From Euphorbia lathyris (Eukaryota > Streptophyta > Magnoliopsida > Malpighiales > Euphorbiaceae), in the NCBI RefSeq assembly GCF_963576675.1, contig NC_088913.1, positions 82,211,001-82,275,000 on the forward strand: DNA of 64,000 nucleotides, read 5' to 3'. This document shows, piece by piece, positions 20,837 through 30,946 of this stretch (position 1 is the first letter of the stretch; every line of letters begins with the position of its first letter). Made by a program: the position numbers and the translations under genes. The notes beneath the pieces were generated by a model. That model ran no database searches, was not told where the DNA came from, and saw only the letters and a list, made by a program, of their open reading frames with translations.

Positions 20837-22136
20837 ATGTCTTCTGATAGTAGTGCAGAAAACAAGCTAATGATACAGAGTGCGATTGAAATGATTCAAG
20901 AGGATGATGAACTTGATCTTTATCTACTTCAACAAGTACAACAACAAGTCGGCCATAATTCTGAACTTCGAAAGAGAAAATATGTAAGATGTGATCGAGA
21001 AGCTGATGCAGAATGTCTGTATAATGACTAATTTGCTCCTGAACCTGTTTATTCAGCTGAAGTTTTTCGCAGACGCTTCTGGATGAGTCGAAATTTGTTC
21101 ATATGTATAATGGAAGACCTTGGAAATGACACAACATATTTCCAACAAATGGTCGATGCGGTAAAAAGAAGTGGTTTGTCTCCACTCCAAAAATGTACAG
21201 TAGTTATGTGCATACTTGCTTATGGATCTTCGGGTGATGCTTTTGATGAATACATAAAAATTAGTGAGTGCACAATGTTAGAATGTGTGGAAATTTTTTG
21301 TCGTGCTATTATCGAGGTGTATGGGCCTGTGTATATGAGGAGGCCTAAGTTGTCGATATACAATGTTTAATTTAGATGCATGAGGAACACCATGGGTTCA
21401 CTAGGATGCTTAGCAGTCTTGATTGCATGCATTGGGCATGGAAGAATTGTCCAGTTGCATGGAAGGGGCAATACACCCGAGGAGATTATGGATATCCAAT
21501 AATCATGCTTGAAGCAGTCGCTTCAGTAGATCTTTGGATTTGGCATGCATATTTCGGTGTTGTTGGGTCCAATAATAACATTAATGTTTTGAGCAGATCT
21601 AATTTATTCCAAGATAATTTAAAAGGAACAGCACTAACAGTTCAATTTACTGTTAACAACAAGACATATAATATGGGCTATTATCTAACTGATGGTATCT
21701 ATCCCAAATGAGCTGCTTTTGTGAAAAGCTTTCCACATGCTAATGACCTTCAATGAATATGTTACAAACAAAGGCATGAGAGCACATGGAAAGATGTTGA
21801 ACGAACATTCGGGTACTTCAAGCCCCATTTGCAATAGTACGTGGACCAGCACGTACTTGGCCTAAAAAAAAAGTCCACGATATTATGGATGCTTGTGTAA
21901 AATTACATAACATGATTGTTGAAACTAAGAGACACACTTACTCAAGAAACTTTCCAACTGGGGAATTTTCTCAGCCCATAGTTCCTACTGACATTCAACA
22001 TGGGCATGTTCCGGATTTTGTTACTTAGCTCGCAAGGGATTTACAAATCCGCGATAAAAACATGCACGGTCAACTAAATTTGGATCTAGTTGAGCATATT
22101 TGGGAACGTTTCAGAATCACCGACCTTACTACTTGA
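20837..22136 (+). pseudogene. PIF/Harbinger transposase (HARBI1-like nuclease), multiple lesions
   Basis: ATG at 20837 opens MSSDSSAENKLM. Then follow VFRRRFWMSRNLFICIMEDLG (helical N-domain), a frameshift near 21360, MLSSLDCMHWAWKNCP with the first catalytic Asp, and YYLTDGIYPK with the second Asp. A TGA at 21709 replaces the Trp usually found after YPK. Further on, KDVERTFGYF supplies the catalytic Glu; a frameshift near 21828 and a TAG near 22026 follow, and the C-terminus (VHDIMDACVKLHNMIV) ends at 22136. An additional stop at 21029 sits where relatives have DYF. The order of motifs is complete, so this was a full transposase before decay. Confidence 0.88.
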
Positions 22137-22595
22137 ACATCGGAAAATTTACTCTTTCAATCATGTATTCCTTTTAATTTAATGCATTTACCTTGTTCGT
22201 TTTTTTCAAATGTATGTTTCTTTAATGTAATGAACTTTTGTTAATTACTGAAATCAATTAAAATTCGGAGAAAATAAATTATATTTACCTATTAATTTTT
22301 AAATCCAATTAAATAAATTATTTAAATTATAAATATTTATTCGATTAATATTAAATATTGATAGATTTTTATTTAATTAATATTAATTCATGAATGATTT
22401 TTATTATTATTATAAAATAATAATAATTGATTAAAAGTAAAGAAAATTAAATATTATATGACGTGTGGGACCCGTGATTATGATTAACCACTATAAGAGA
22501 TTTTTTGTTGGAGTTGTTTTGAGGAGAGAGTTGTTAAAAATTGGTGAAGTGTAGTGGTTGGAGGGTGTGCAACCCTCTAACCACTAGAGTTGCTC
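22137..22595. repeat. Right subterminal region and terminal inverted repeat of Harbinger element
   Basis: AT-rich from 22137 to about 22480, then GTTGTTTTGAGGAGAG and GGTGAAGTGTAGTGG, ending CTCTAACCACTAGAGTTGCTC at 22595 with TAA adjacent. No gene. Confidence 0.65.
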
Positions 22596-22959
22596 TAATA
22601 AATATCCCTACTCCAAATGTTTGCATATCCCATTTTACAGCTTTTGGCTCAGAAAATTTTCCATCTCACGCACTATACCCATGCCCAAATCAGTCACCCC
22701 CTACCCGTAAACATGTACCAGCTCCCACCGACCAGCTTAATTACTCACAAACCACTTCACATGCTCGAGCTCCCGAGGTTTTCTCAATAGCTACAACTTG
22801 TGCTGGTTTGACACTCTCTTATTCCCTTACTAATCAACATTCATTGTTGAGTCTTCATTTCCTATCATGACACTAACAATACAACCATATGCCAAGTTCG
22901 GATGGAGATGCAGTTGCACGTGCAACTTACAATGGAACCTGCATTAATTTAGCAACATT
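22596..22959. other. Stretch without recognisable gene
   Basis: A 109-codon open frame (22541-22870) starts inside the Harbinger terminal repeat and shows no motif, so it is not called. Ser/Thr/Pro-rich codons could be the variable linker of a copia polyprotein, but this is too weak to assert. Confidence 0.3.
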
Positions 22960-25240
22960 CCATGCAACTACGACATAGCACACTTAACTCTCAGGGTAAG
23001 TTTGTTGCTTTAACTGCAAGGCATCAAATTGATGATATTGATCCCACATGTTTTAGCAAATCTAATAAAAAAAATCTAAATGGAGTCAGGCTCTGTCTGA
23101 AGAAAAGCACTTCTAGACAATAACACACGAGTCTTTGTTCCTTGTCCATCAAATTGCAAAAAAAAAAATCACTTGCGGGTGGCTATTTTGGACAAAACAA
23201 AACTCTAATGGAACAATTAAATGCTATAAAGGTCGACTTGTAGCTTGAGGGTTCACACAACAATCTAGTATGGATTATAAGGAACATTCAGCCCAGTTGT
23301 AAAATCCACAACCACACGAACCATTTTCGCTCTTACAACATCCAATGGATGGTTTATTAATCAACTTGATGTCTTGAATACATTTCTTCATGGAGAACTC
23401 TCCAAACAAATATACCTCTTGCAACTTCCAATGGATGGTTTATTAATTAACTTGATGTCTCGAATGCATTTTTTCATGGAGAACTCTCCGAACAAATATA
23501 AATGGAACAACCACAAGGCTTCACTGATACTGACAATCCTGGTCATGTTTGTCTTTTCAAAAAAAGCATGTATGGTTTAAAACAAACTCCTAGGGAATGG
23601 TTTGCTCGTCTCAAAACTTTCTTAGTTAACTTGGCTGTCATATGTCACAAGTTGACAATTCTCTGTTTGTCAAACATGCAGCACCAATGACAACATATAT
23701 CCTTTGTTATATTGATGACATCCTTGTAACAGGATCTAATCCTTCCCTAATCAAACAAACAATTTGCAACATTGAGCAAGAATTTCTAATCCACAATCAT
23801 GAAAAAGCATCCTATTTTTTAGGAATTGGGATACAATACATGGCCATAGACATTGATAAGTGTCTATTTCAGCGATAAAATACCCACTTGTTATGCTATT
23901 TGTTAGCCGGTTTGATTGTTATCACGGGTTTTATTGCTTGTTTTGTGTAGTATGCCTCTACGAGGACTAATTATGAAGAAAGGAGCTGAATTGGGGCTAT
24001 TTGGAGCTAATTTGGTTAAAGATAAAATATGGAACTATTTTAAAGACCTGAAGTCGAAACTGGGAGTTAGTCTTGCCCAAGACTAAGAAGCACACGGGCA
24101 GAAATCTTTCCAAATAGATCAAGTGCGAATCTGTTCAATTCCATCACGTTTTCAGATGTCTATTAAGGAGTTTTGAGCCTACAAATCAGGAAGGAAGAAG
24201 TCAAGTAGTATTAGGTTTATTTGAGTCGAATGAACAAATAACTTAGTTTCTGAATCGTCTACGCTGAGTGTCGGTTGGCTAAGATCGAGTTCTTCTAATT
24301 CATAAGGTTGTCAATAGATTGAATCTTGACCGCTGAGGCTAGGTTATTTATTGATTAGGAACTAGTTATTTGTCGTGCTTGACCAGTTTAATATTAAGGA
24401 AGAATACTCTAAACCGATCCGGTATGTGTATAAGAGTCTATTTTATCTGCCAATGATCAAGACTAATTGAATTCCTTGCCTGAGAACCCCTTAGCTGAAA
24501 TCTTCTTTATTTATTATATTCAACTTCAATTTTGATTTTGTTATTTTTGTTGACTTAGTTCATCAATCTACTCAAAACCCCCATTTTATTTTACTTGTCT
24601 TTTTGGTTATTAATTTAGTTAAATCAGTACTAATCCTTTGGGTTCGACCTTTACTTACCCTTGTGCAAACCTGTTACTGAGGGTTGTGAAGTTATAACTA
24701 TTTTTGGTGGATTCGACACCCGTCAGACATCCATCTATGTCAAACAAAATATACCAATGACATCATTGATAGAGTAAAAATGATTGGTTCAAAACCTTGT
24801 GCAACATCGCTAGCCACAACACCACCTCTATCCAAAGACCCTGACGCTCCACTTTCCCCGGGTGAATAATATCGCATCATTGTGGGTGCACTTCAATATC
24901 TAACCTTAACTCGTCTTGACATTTCCTTGTCTGTAAACGAGTTATGTTAGTTCATTCATTATGTGACTGATGATCATTGGAAGGTCAAACATGTCCTATG
25001 ATATATTCAAGGCATGGTGGACCATGGACTTCTCCTTTATCCAACTTTATTCACTTCATTCACTGCTACTCTGATAGTGATTGGGGTGGCTGCCCAGATG
25101 GCTGCCAATCCATAGAAGCATTCTGCATTTTTCTCAGCAAAAGCCTTGTGGTGAATTGCCTGCAATCCTTACAAGGTGATACGGTTAAGAGTAGAAATAG
25201 AAATTTCACTTAACTTATCTTTCAGAGTAAATTCAACCTG
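22960..25240 (+). pseudogene. copia pol fragment (RT to RNase H), degenerate
   Basis: Recognisable pieces in order: KWSQALSEE (about 23080), GWLFWTKQNSNGTIKCYKGRLVA, FHGELS-type segments, QPQGFTDTDNPGHVCLFKKS, MYGLKQTPREWFARL, CYIDDILVTGSN (catalytic motif at about 23712) and ASYFLGIGIQYMA. After the solo LTR (23854-24725) the frame resumes DIHLCQTKYTNDIIDRVKM, then YLTLTRLDISLSVNELC and YSDSDWGGCPD near 25070 with part of RNase H, ending around 25200. There are at least five stops or frameshifts and an 86-bp tandem duplication (23342-23427, repeated from 23428). No gag or integrase is visible, so it is a fragment. Confidence 0.85.
23854..24725 (+). mobile_element. Solo LTR (872 bp) inside copia fragment
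   Basis: TGATAAGTGTC...CACCCGTCA is bracketed by GACAT at 23849-23853 and 24726-24730. Removing the element and one GACAT restores the copia reading frame through IDIHLCQTKY. The 3' end (GGGTTCGACC, then GTGGATTCGACACC) resembles Tat/Ogre-lineage gypsy LTRs. It contains no coding sequence. Confidence 0.88.
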
Positions 25241-25446
25241 TACAAGTAAAATCAGACTCTTCGTTATATGCAACCTTGACACGTTCCATGGTTATAAGGA
25301 ATTGACCAAAGGATATAGTTGATGAAAGATCGTATTATACTGCACCTAATGCGGAAAGGTTAATGTTAGTTTTCAACCTGACTTCTTATTTGCACTGGGG
25401 GAATAACATAGGTTTTGCTAGTAACAGCTCGTGACCGTTATATACA

Positions 25447-26273
25447 TGTTGAAATTAATCAGGATGAATTAAATTTCAAAGGCTATATACGACTAGTAGC
25501 AATAAGGAGCTAATGGGTCGCACATGGGACATGGAACCAGAGGACGGAAGAGTAATTTAGTGGGACTATATGTATGGGCCAAAATTTAGGATTTAATTAG
25601 AGATAAATAATTTGATTAATAATTATAATTAGATTATAGTTGTGAATTAATTTAAAGGATTATCTGATAATATTAATTAGAGGTTTTAATATGATTATAA
25701 CTCTAATTAATTATCCCTAACATAAATTAAATAACTAATTAGATTAGTATTATTGTCTAAATATAATTAGTTATTATTTAGATAATAATAAGTATTTATT
25801 TAATTATCTAATTAGAAATTCTTTTCCGAATAGGATTCTGATTAATTAATTAACTAATACAACTAGGGTTAGGGTTTGAAAAGTCTATAAATAGACCCCT
25901 TCCCTTGCAGATTTCGGCCAACACAAAAAAGGAGGCTAGAGGAACCGTTCCGAAATCACCCCGGTTTAATTACTATCTTTCTTACTCTCTCTTTGATCTC
26001 GTGTCGATTCCTTTAGAGGCAGTCATTGCGATTGCTATTATTAAGGTTGATTACTAACAGTTCTTCTTTTCTGTGTTAATCAATTGTTCGTGGCTCACAG
26101 ATTAAAGAGTTGTGGGCACTTTGTTTGCAACTGTAGATAGTTCGTCATACAAGGTATTTCATTCTATCCCTCTTTGTATGAAATAACAATTAACAGCTCT
26201 TGGAAAGGGGAAATAGATAAAATAGATAAAATTTTATTATTCCGTTGTGCCTAGGCTTGTCTATTTTCCTTCA
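25447..26273 (+). repeat. Probable copia-type LTR (solo or 3' LTR remnant)
   Basis: Starts TGTTGAAATT and ends TTTTCCTTCA, a TG...CA pair; TCTATAAATAGACC at about 25884 is a good TATA box about 435 bp in. The 3' end (GTTGTGCCTAGG, TATTTTCCTTCA) has the look of copia LTR ends I recognise. Flanks (ATACA and TTTAG) do not form a target duplication, and a purine tract (ACTGGGGGA) lies about 45 bp before the start. It could therefore be the 3' LTR of the neighbouring fragment or an unrelated solo LTR. Confidence 0.45.
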
Positions 26274-27355
26274 TTTAGGACACAAAGAAACAACCAACGA
26301 TTACTCGATCTTCCATTGGAAGTGAATAAATATCTCTCTATATTCTCCTCCTATTTTATAGAGCTCTCTATCTTATTTAAGTGTATACATATACATCTCT
26401 CGGTAAATCATAATATATGATATATAAAAAGAATATAGTAGAAAAGAATATTTCACTCGAACTGATATCTTTATTATACGATAACAAATGTTACTTAATT
26501 GTCACGAAAGAAATATTTGTGACAATTAAAATATATATAAATCTACAACGCTATTTTTGTATTGTAACAATTGTATATCAATTACAATTTTTTTGTGTTA
26601 AATATTAAAGTATATTGACAACTTTAATTTGTTACCATTTTATATATATATATTACAATATTTAGTTATCACAAATATAAATTTGTAACGAAAAATTATT
26701 ATAACTAATATATATGTCAATTTTATCTTGTTATAATTTTTATGTATCACCAAAAAAGATTGTAACAATATTGCTTGGTCATGTATATAGATCTGTAAAA
26801 AAGTTATTGTAACTAAGACATGTTAGCGACAACAATAATTCTACAACTAAACTTGTTGAGTGATAATTTTATATATTATTTATTTTTATTATATGATTTA
26901 ATTGTAAATAAAATAAATATATAAACACATATAAAAAAAATATATTTTATTGATTAAATTTGAAATAATACAATGATTTCAATAAAATTATCGATCTATA
27001 GCGATTAATGGCCAACCATCCAATTGAGTCGTCTGAAAATGGATCGAAAACTTTCAACTATCTCACTCACACTATAAATGTTCCCCACCCAAAACATTGA
27101 CTCCCACCATGCAAATCTCTCATATATGCTATGGAGTATCCAGAGCTTGTCCCCTTTTATATTGTCGTGCTTATCTGTTGTGAGATAGATATTGTTCTTT
27201 CACTACTTAGATAACTCCGCATAGAGAATGGAATACTACAAAATGAAAAGAAATTAAAACATATTGATAACATATTACTTAACAGTCCTTGAGCACTAAA
27301 AGTGGGTCATCTAGGTAAAATATGTTCCATTCTAAAGACATGTTAAGGGAGAGAA
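26274..27355. other. AT-rich non-coding stretch with GTAACA/TGTTAC motifs
   Basis: No gene. From about 26500 to 26860, short GTAACAA and TTGTTAC or GTTATAA motifs recur in both orientations, as in subterminal regions of DNA transposons, but no terminal inverted repeat was found. The last five bases, GAGAA, are the target duplication of the next element. Confidence 0.4.
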
Positions 27356-28686
27356 TGTTGAAACACCTTTCCACATGATTTTGATTTGACAAAATTATTT
27401 AAGTATATGATTAAAAAATATTCTAAACACACTAAGTTTAAATGCTTTGATTTATTACACTAATGTGTTTGTTCAATGTTGAGTTAAATTGTTTATAAGA
27501 CATAAAGACTAAAAGGCTAAAGGCCCAAAGGAAAGTAAAAGGCCCAAGACAACTCGGCCCGTGTAAACAAAACGTTGTCGTTATGGACAAAACGCAGCTC
27601 AGCATGAAGAAGGATCTGGAAGACTTTCTTTATCTACTTTGGAACGAAGCTGCTGAGTTGGACGACAAAGAGTACAAGACAGCAGCTGAGCAAGGAACAA
27701 CTTCAAGACAAAGTATTTCTACTTTGGGTAAAGTTCAGAAGACACAGAAAGCTGTCTGGAAGACTTTGCCATAAAAGGCGAAACATTCTGCCTGTCTGTC
27801 TAAAAGCTGCTCAACACTGACCGAAGACAGAAGATACAATAATCTGATTGGCCAACGGCACTGAGCGTGTACTGAGTGACAACGACATCAAGCCACTTCC
27901 CTCCAACAGTTATTTCGAAATTTGAAATAACTGATACCTCAAGTGTCACTATAAATAGGCCTTTCAGTTGCTTCATTCGATGCAGATCTTCACCAAGCCA
28001 TTACGCTGACCAAATTTCCACTTGAAGAATCTGTGTGAAAAAGCAAAGCAAATACTTATACCAATTTCCATATTACTGTGTAAAAGTCTAGAGTGATTAT
28101 CCAATCATCTAAAGTGTATTAGCAATTGTTGTTTAGGACAAACTTATTATCATTTCTAGAATTAGAAAGGAGAGGCTGAGTACTCGGTTATAGTACTCAG
28201 CAATAGAATAGGAGTGAGCAGAGGTATAGAGGAAGGTACTCTTGTTATACTCAGCTTCTTGTTGTAAAAGGTTTGATGCTCTACCGTTAAAGAGCTCAGT
28301 AGAGAATTCGAAAGCTCGGAACGTGTTCTGGGGACAGGACGTAGGCATAGAGGCCGAACCTGGATGAATCTGCTGAGTAACATCGTTCTAACCTTAAACT
28401 CCTTTAATATATATATTGCTTGCTTAAACAAAACTGACCAAGTAAAGAGGTCACGCTGAGTTGTGTGCATTGAGTATCTGAGTTCAGGAATAGACTCAAG
28501 TGCTATCTCTTGACTCAAAGAAAGAAGCTGACTTAGTCACCAGTTGATTAAGCCAGTGTCTTACTTCACTCAGCGCGCTGTGTAATTCCTTTTCAAAGTA
28601 AAAGAAGTCAGCCTTAACGTACTAAAATTTTAAATAGTTCCTATCCCCCCCTTGGAACTAACCTGTTACGTTATAAGGGACCAACA
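27356..28686 (+). repeat. 5' LTR of Sirevirus (1331 bp)
   Basis: TGTTGAAACACC...GGGACCAACA. A TATA-like TATAAATAGG lies at about 27950. The motif CTGAG or CTCAG occurs many times in both orientations. Open frames inside (such as 28162-28518 minus) recur in the 3' LTR and are not genes. Confidence 0.93.
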
Positions 28687-28688
28687 AG

Positions 28689-28700
28689 TGGTATCAGAGC
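28689..28700 (+). other. Primer binding site of Sirevirus
   Basis: TGGTATCAGAGC, two bases after the 5' LTR, matches initiator-Met tRNA. Confidence 0.88.
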
Positions 28701-28748
28701 TTAAAAGCTCACTGTGAAAGGTTTAACTACCTTGAGCTGATCCCTACT

Positions 28749-30491
28749 ATGGCTGAAAACAGCACTCGGTTTCTCCCAGGAAACCAGACAACTCAGATCT
28801 TACTTGAGGGGCTGTCTATTACTCGGCCTCCCCTATTCTTCGGGTCTAACTACACCTTTTGGAAGAATAGGATGAAAAACTTTATTCAGGCAACAAATAT
28901 GAGTGCATGGCTTTCAATAGTCCAAGGCCCATTTGTTCCTGTCGAAGTTGTGGCTGGCCAAACAGTTGTCAAAGCTGAGGCCAAATGGACAGAAGATGAT
29001 CTCAAGAAGCTACAAAACCATGCTTCGGCTATAAACATGCTTCACTGTGCGCTTGATGCTGCAGAATATAACAAGATTTCAGGTTGTGAGTCAGCGCAAG
29101 AGATCTGGAAGAAGCTGGAGGTCACCTACAAAGGAACCAACAAAGTAAATGAGTCCAAGGTGAACCAGCAGATGAGACTATATGAGCTGTTCGAAATGAA
29201 CGATGATGAAGGAATCTTTGACATGAATGCAAGGTTTACAAACATCATCAACGAGCTCAAGAGACTTGGGAAGATCTTCACTGAGGAAGAACAAGTCAAG
29301 AAGATTCTTAGGAGTCTTCCTAAAAACTGGCAAGCAAAGAAGACCGCTGTTGAGGAAGCTCAAGACTTAACCACCTATAAGTATGATGAACTCATCGGCT
29401 CACTGCTGACCTATGAGATCTCGATGAAGAATTTCGAGGTGAAGGAAAAGTCTGAAGATAAGAAGCAAAAGTCTCTTGTCATGAAAGCTGACTCCACTGA
29501 TGGAAGCTCAACAGACGATGAAGAGATGGCTATGTGTACCAGAAAGATGAAAAGGCTGTTCAAAAAGAATGACAAATATTCTAAGAAGCCATATAAAAAG
29601 TTTGATAAGTACAAAGCTGACTCCAGCGACAACAAGTATAAGAAGGACATCTCAAAGCCCATTACTTGCTTTGAATGTCATCAAACTGGCCATATCAAGT
29701 CAAGTTGTCCCTCGCTGAGGAAAGAAAGAAAGAACGACAATAAAGCAATGGTGGCAACCTGGAGTGATAGTGATGATTCATCATCATCTGAAGCTGATGC
29801 CACTGCGTCAGCGAAGATTTGTTTCATGGCTGGCGAACTTGCTGAGCCATGTGCTTCTGAGCATGCTGACCCCTCCATTGCATCTGATGATGAGGAACAT
29901 TCAACTGAGGTAATATCACTACCCTTGCTCAGAAATGAAATGGTTAATGCCTTGAGTGATCTTTACACACTTGTCAAAAAGTGTAATAAAAAGGTTAGAG
30001 CACTCAGCAGGCGATGTGACGAGGTTGAGGAGGTCAAACTGAGTGACCTTCGATATCTTCTTCAGGACAACTCAGATTTGCATAGTAACATTGGAATTAT
30101 GCAAAAGTTTGTCTCTGAGGTCCAATCAGATTCTAAGAAACTGAGAAAGGACGTCACATCCATTCAGAACCAACTAAAGGTTCCAAACAAAAGAAATATT
30201 CCTCTGAATACTCAGTACCAAAGTACTGGTCAGCATAGATGGAATCCTCAGCGGAATGTCCAGTGTGACTTCTGTGGGAAGAAAGGACACACCACAAAGG
30301 TGTGCTGGCACGCTCAGCACTGGGGTGCTGACCAGTCAGTGAGACATCCTAAACGGAAGGTCAGCTGTGACTTCTGTGGAAAGAATGGCCATACTGTCCA
30401 AGTATGCCACCATAAAATAAAACATGATGCTTTACCTGTTGAACCTAACAAGCAAGGACCCAAAAAGAATTGGGTACCTAAAAGTAACTAG
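28749..30491 (+). CDS. Sirevirus gag polyprotein (580 aa)
   Basis: Open from ATG 28749 to TAG 30489. The N-terminal half is a UBN2-type copia gag: PPLFFGSNYTFWKNRMKNF, IWKKLEVTYKGTNKVNESKVNQQMRLYELF, IINELKRLG and ILRSLPKNWQAK. Then come a Lys-rich stretch and a first zinc knuckle CFECHQTGHIKSSC (about residue 314). An acidic Ser-rich linker and coiled-coil-like segment follow, then two more knuckles, CDFCGKKGHTTKVC and CDFCGKNGHTVQVC. Gag forms the particle and binds RNA. The frame is intact, and pol lies in another frame starting almost at the gag stop. Confidence 0.92.
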   Translation: MAENSTRFLPGNQTTQILLEGLSITRPPLFFGSNYTFWKNRMKNFIQATNMSAWLSIVQGPFVPVEVVAGQTVVKAEAKWTEDDLKKLQNHASAINMLHCALDAAEYNKISGCESAQEIWKKLEVTYKGTNKVNESKVNQQMRLYELFEMNDDEGIFDMNARFTNIINELKRLGKIFTEEEQVKKILRSLPKNWQAKKTAVEEAQDLTTYKYDELIGSLLTYEISMKNFEVKEKSEDKKQKSLVMKADSTDGSSTDDEEMAMCTRKMKRLFKKNDKYSKKPYKKFDKYKADSSDNKYKKDISKPITCFECHQTGHIKSSCPSLRKERKNDNKAMVATWSDSDDSSSSEADATASAKICFMAGELAEPCASEHADPSIASDDEEHSTEVISLPLLRNEMVNALSDLYTLVKKCNKKVRALSRRCDEVEEVKLSDLRYLLQDNSDLHSNIGIMQKFVSEVQSDSKKLRKDVTSIQNQLKVPNKRNIPLNTQYQSTGQHRWNPQRNVQCDFCGKKGHTTKVCWHAQHWGADQSVRHPKRKVSCDFCGKNGHTVQVCHHKIKHDALPVEPNKQGPKKNWVPKSN

Positions 30492-30946
30492 TCACATTGC
30501 AGGTAAGCCTGAGGTGTGCTGAGAAGTCAAAGATGTGGTATATTGACAGCGCATGCTCGAGGCATATGACTGGTGATGAAACTCAATTCATCACATTTAA
30601 GCGTAAATGAGGAGGAAGCGTAAGTTTTGGAGACAACAAAAAGGGTAAGATAGTAGGGTCAGGAACCATTGGAGGTAATCCTACTATTGAGTCTGTCTCC
30701 CTAGTCAGCGGACTCAAATATAACTTACTAAGCGTAGCTCAGCTATGTGACAATGGGAGAAATGTTATATTTGATGACACTGGATGTAAAATATTCGAGG
30801 GTAAAACTAATGAGTTAATTTTAACTGCCCCTCGCATTGATAATGTCTTCCTGCTAAACTTAGAGAAAAGGTTTTCAAAAACTGTATGCTTAGTTTCAAA
30901 GGAAGAAAATTCCTGGCTATGGCACAGGAGACTTGGTCATGTAAGC
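30488..30946 (+). pseudogene. Sirevirus protease and pre-integrase region, interrupted
   Basis: The pol frame becomes open at 30488. It encodes MWYIDSACSRHMTGD, the copia aspartic protease active site (DSA/DSG type), then a TGA near 30607 inside [16 protein letters not shown]; the expected codon there is probably Arg, so CGA-to-TGA is likely. The frame then runs [16 protein letters not shown] and [13 protein letters not shown] directly into the long ORF at 30947. With gag in a different frame and this stop, a complete gag-pol cannot be made from this copy. Confidence 0.8.

Larger units (their letters stand above)
17914..22595 (+). mobile_element. PIF/Harbinger transposon, left end missing
   Basis: It carries an ORF1 of the Myb/trihelix plus NAM-associated type and a HARBI1-like transposase, the diagnostic gene pair of PIF/Harbinger. 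The right terminus is ...AGTTGCTC at 22595 followed by TAA; read inward on the minus strand it is GAGCAACTCTAGTGG, similar to PIF/Tourist ends. No matching left terminus was found between 17914 and 18096, so that end is lost or diverged and the left limit given here is only the edge of the fold-back. All coding regions contain lesions. Confidence 0.85.

Noticed and set aside
22541..22870. 109-codon ORF next to the Harbinger right end
   Set aside because: It starts inside the terminal repeat, has no recognisable motif and is Ser/Thr/Pro-rich by chance or from a copia linker.
28162..28518. 118-codon minus-strand ORF, repeated almost exactly at 38391-38747
   Set aside because: Both copies lie in the same position of the two Sirevirus LTRs, which explains the conservation. 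No protein motif is visible.
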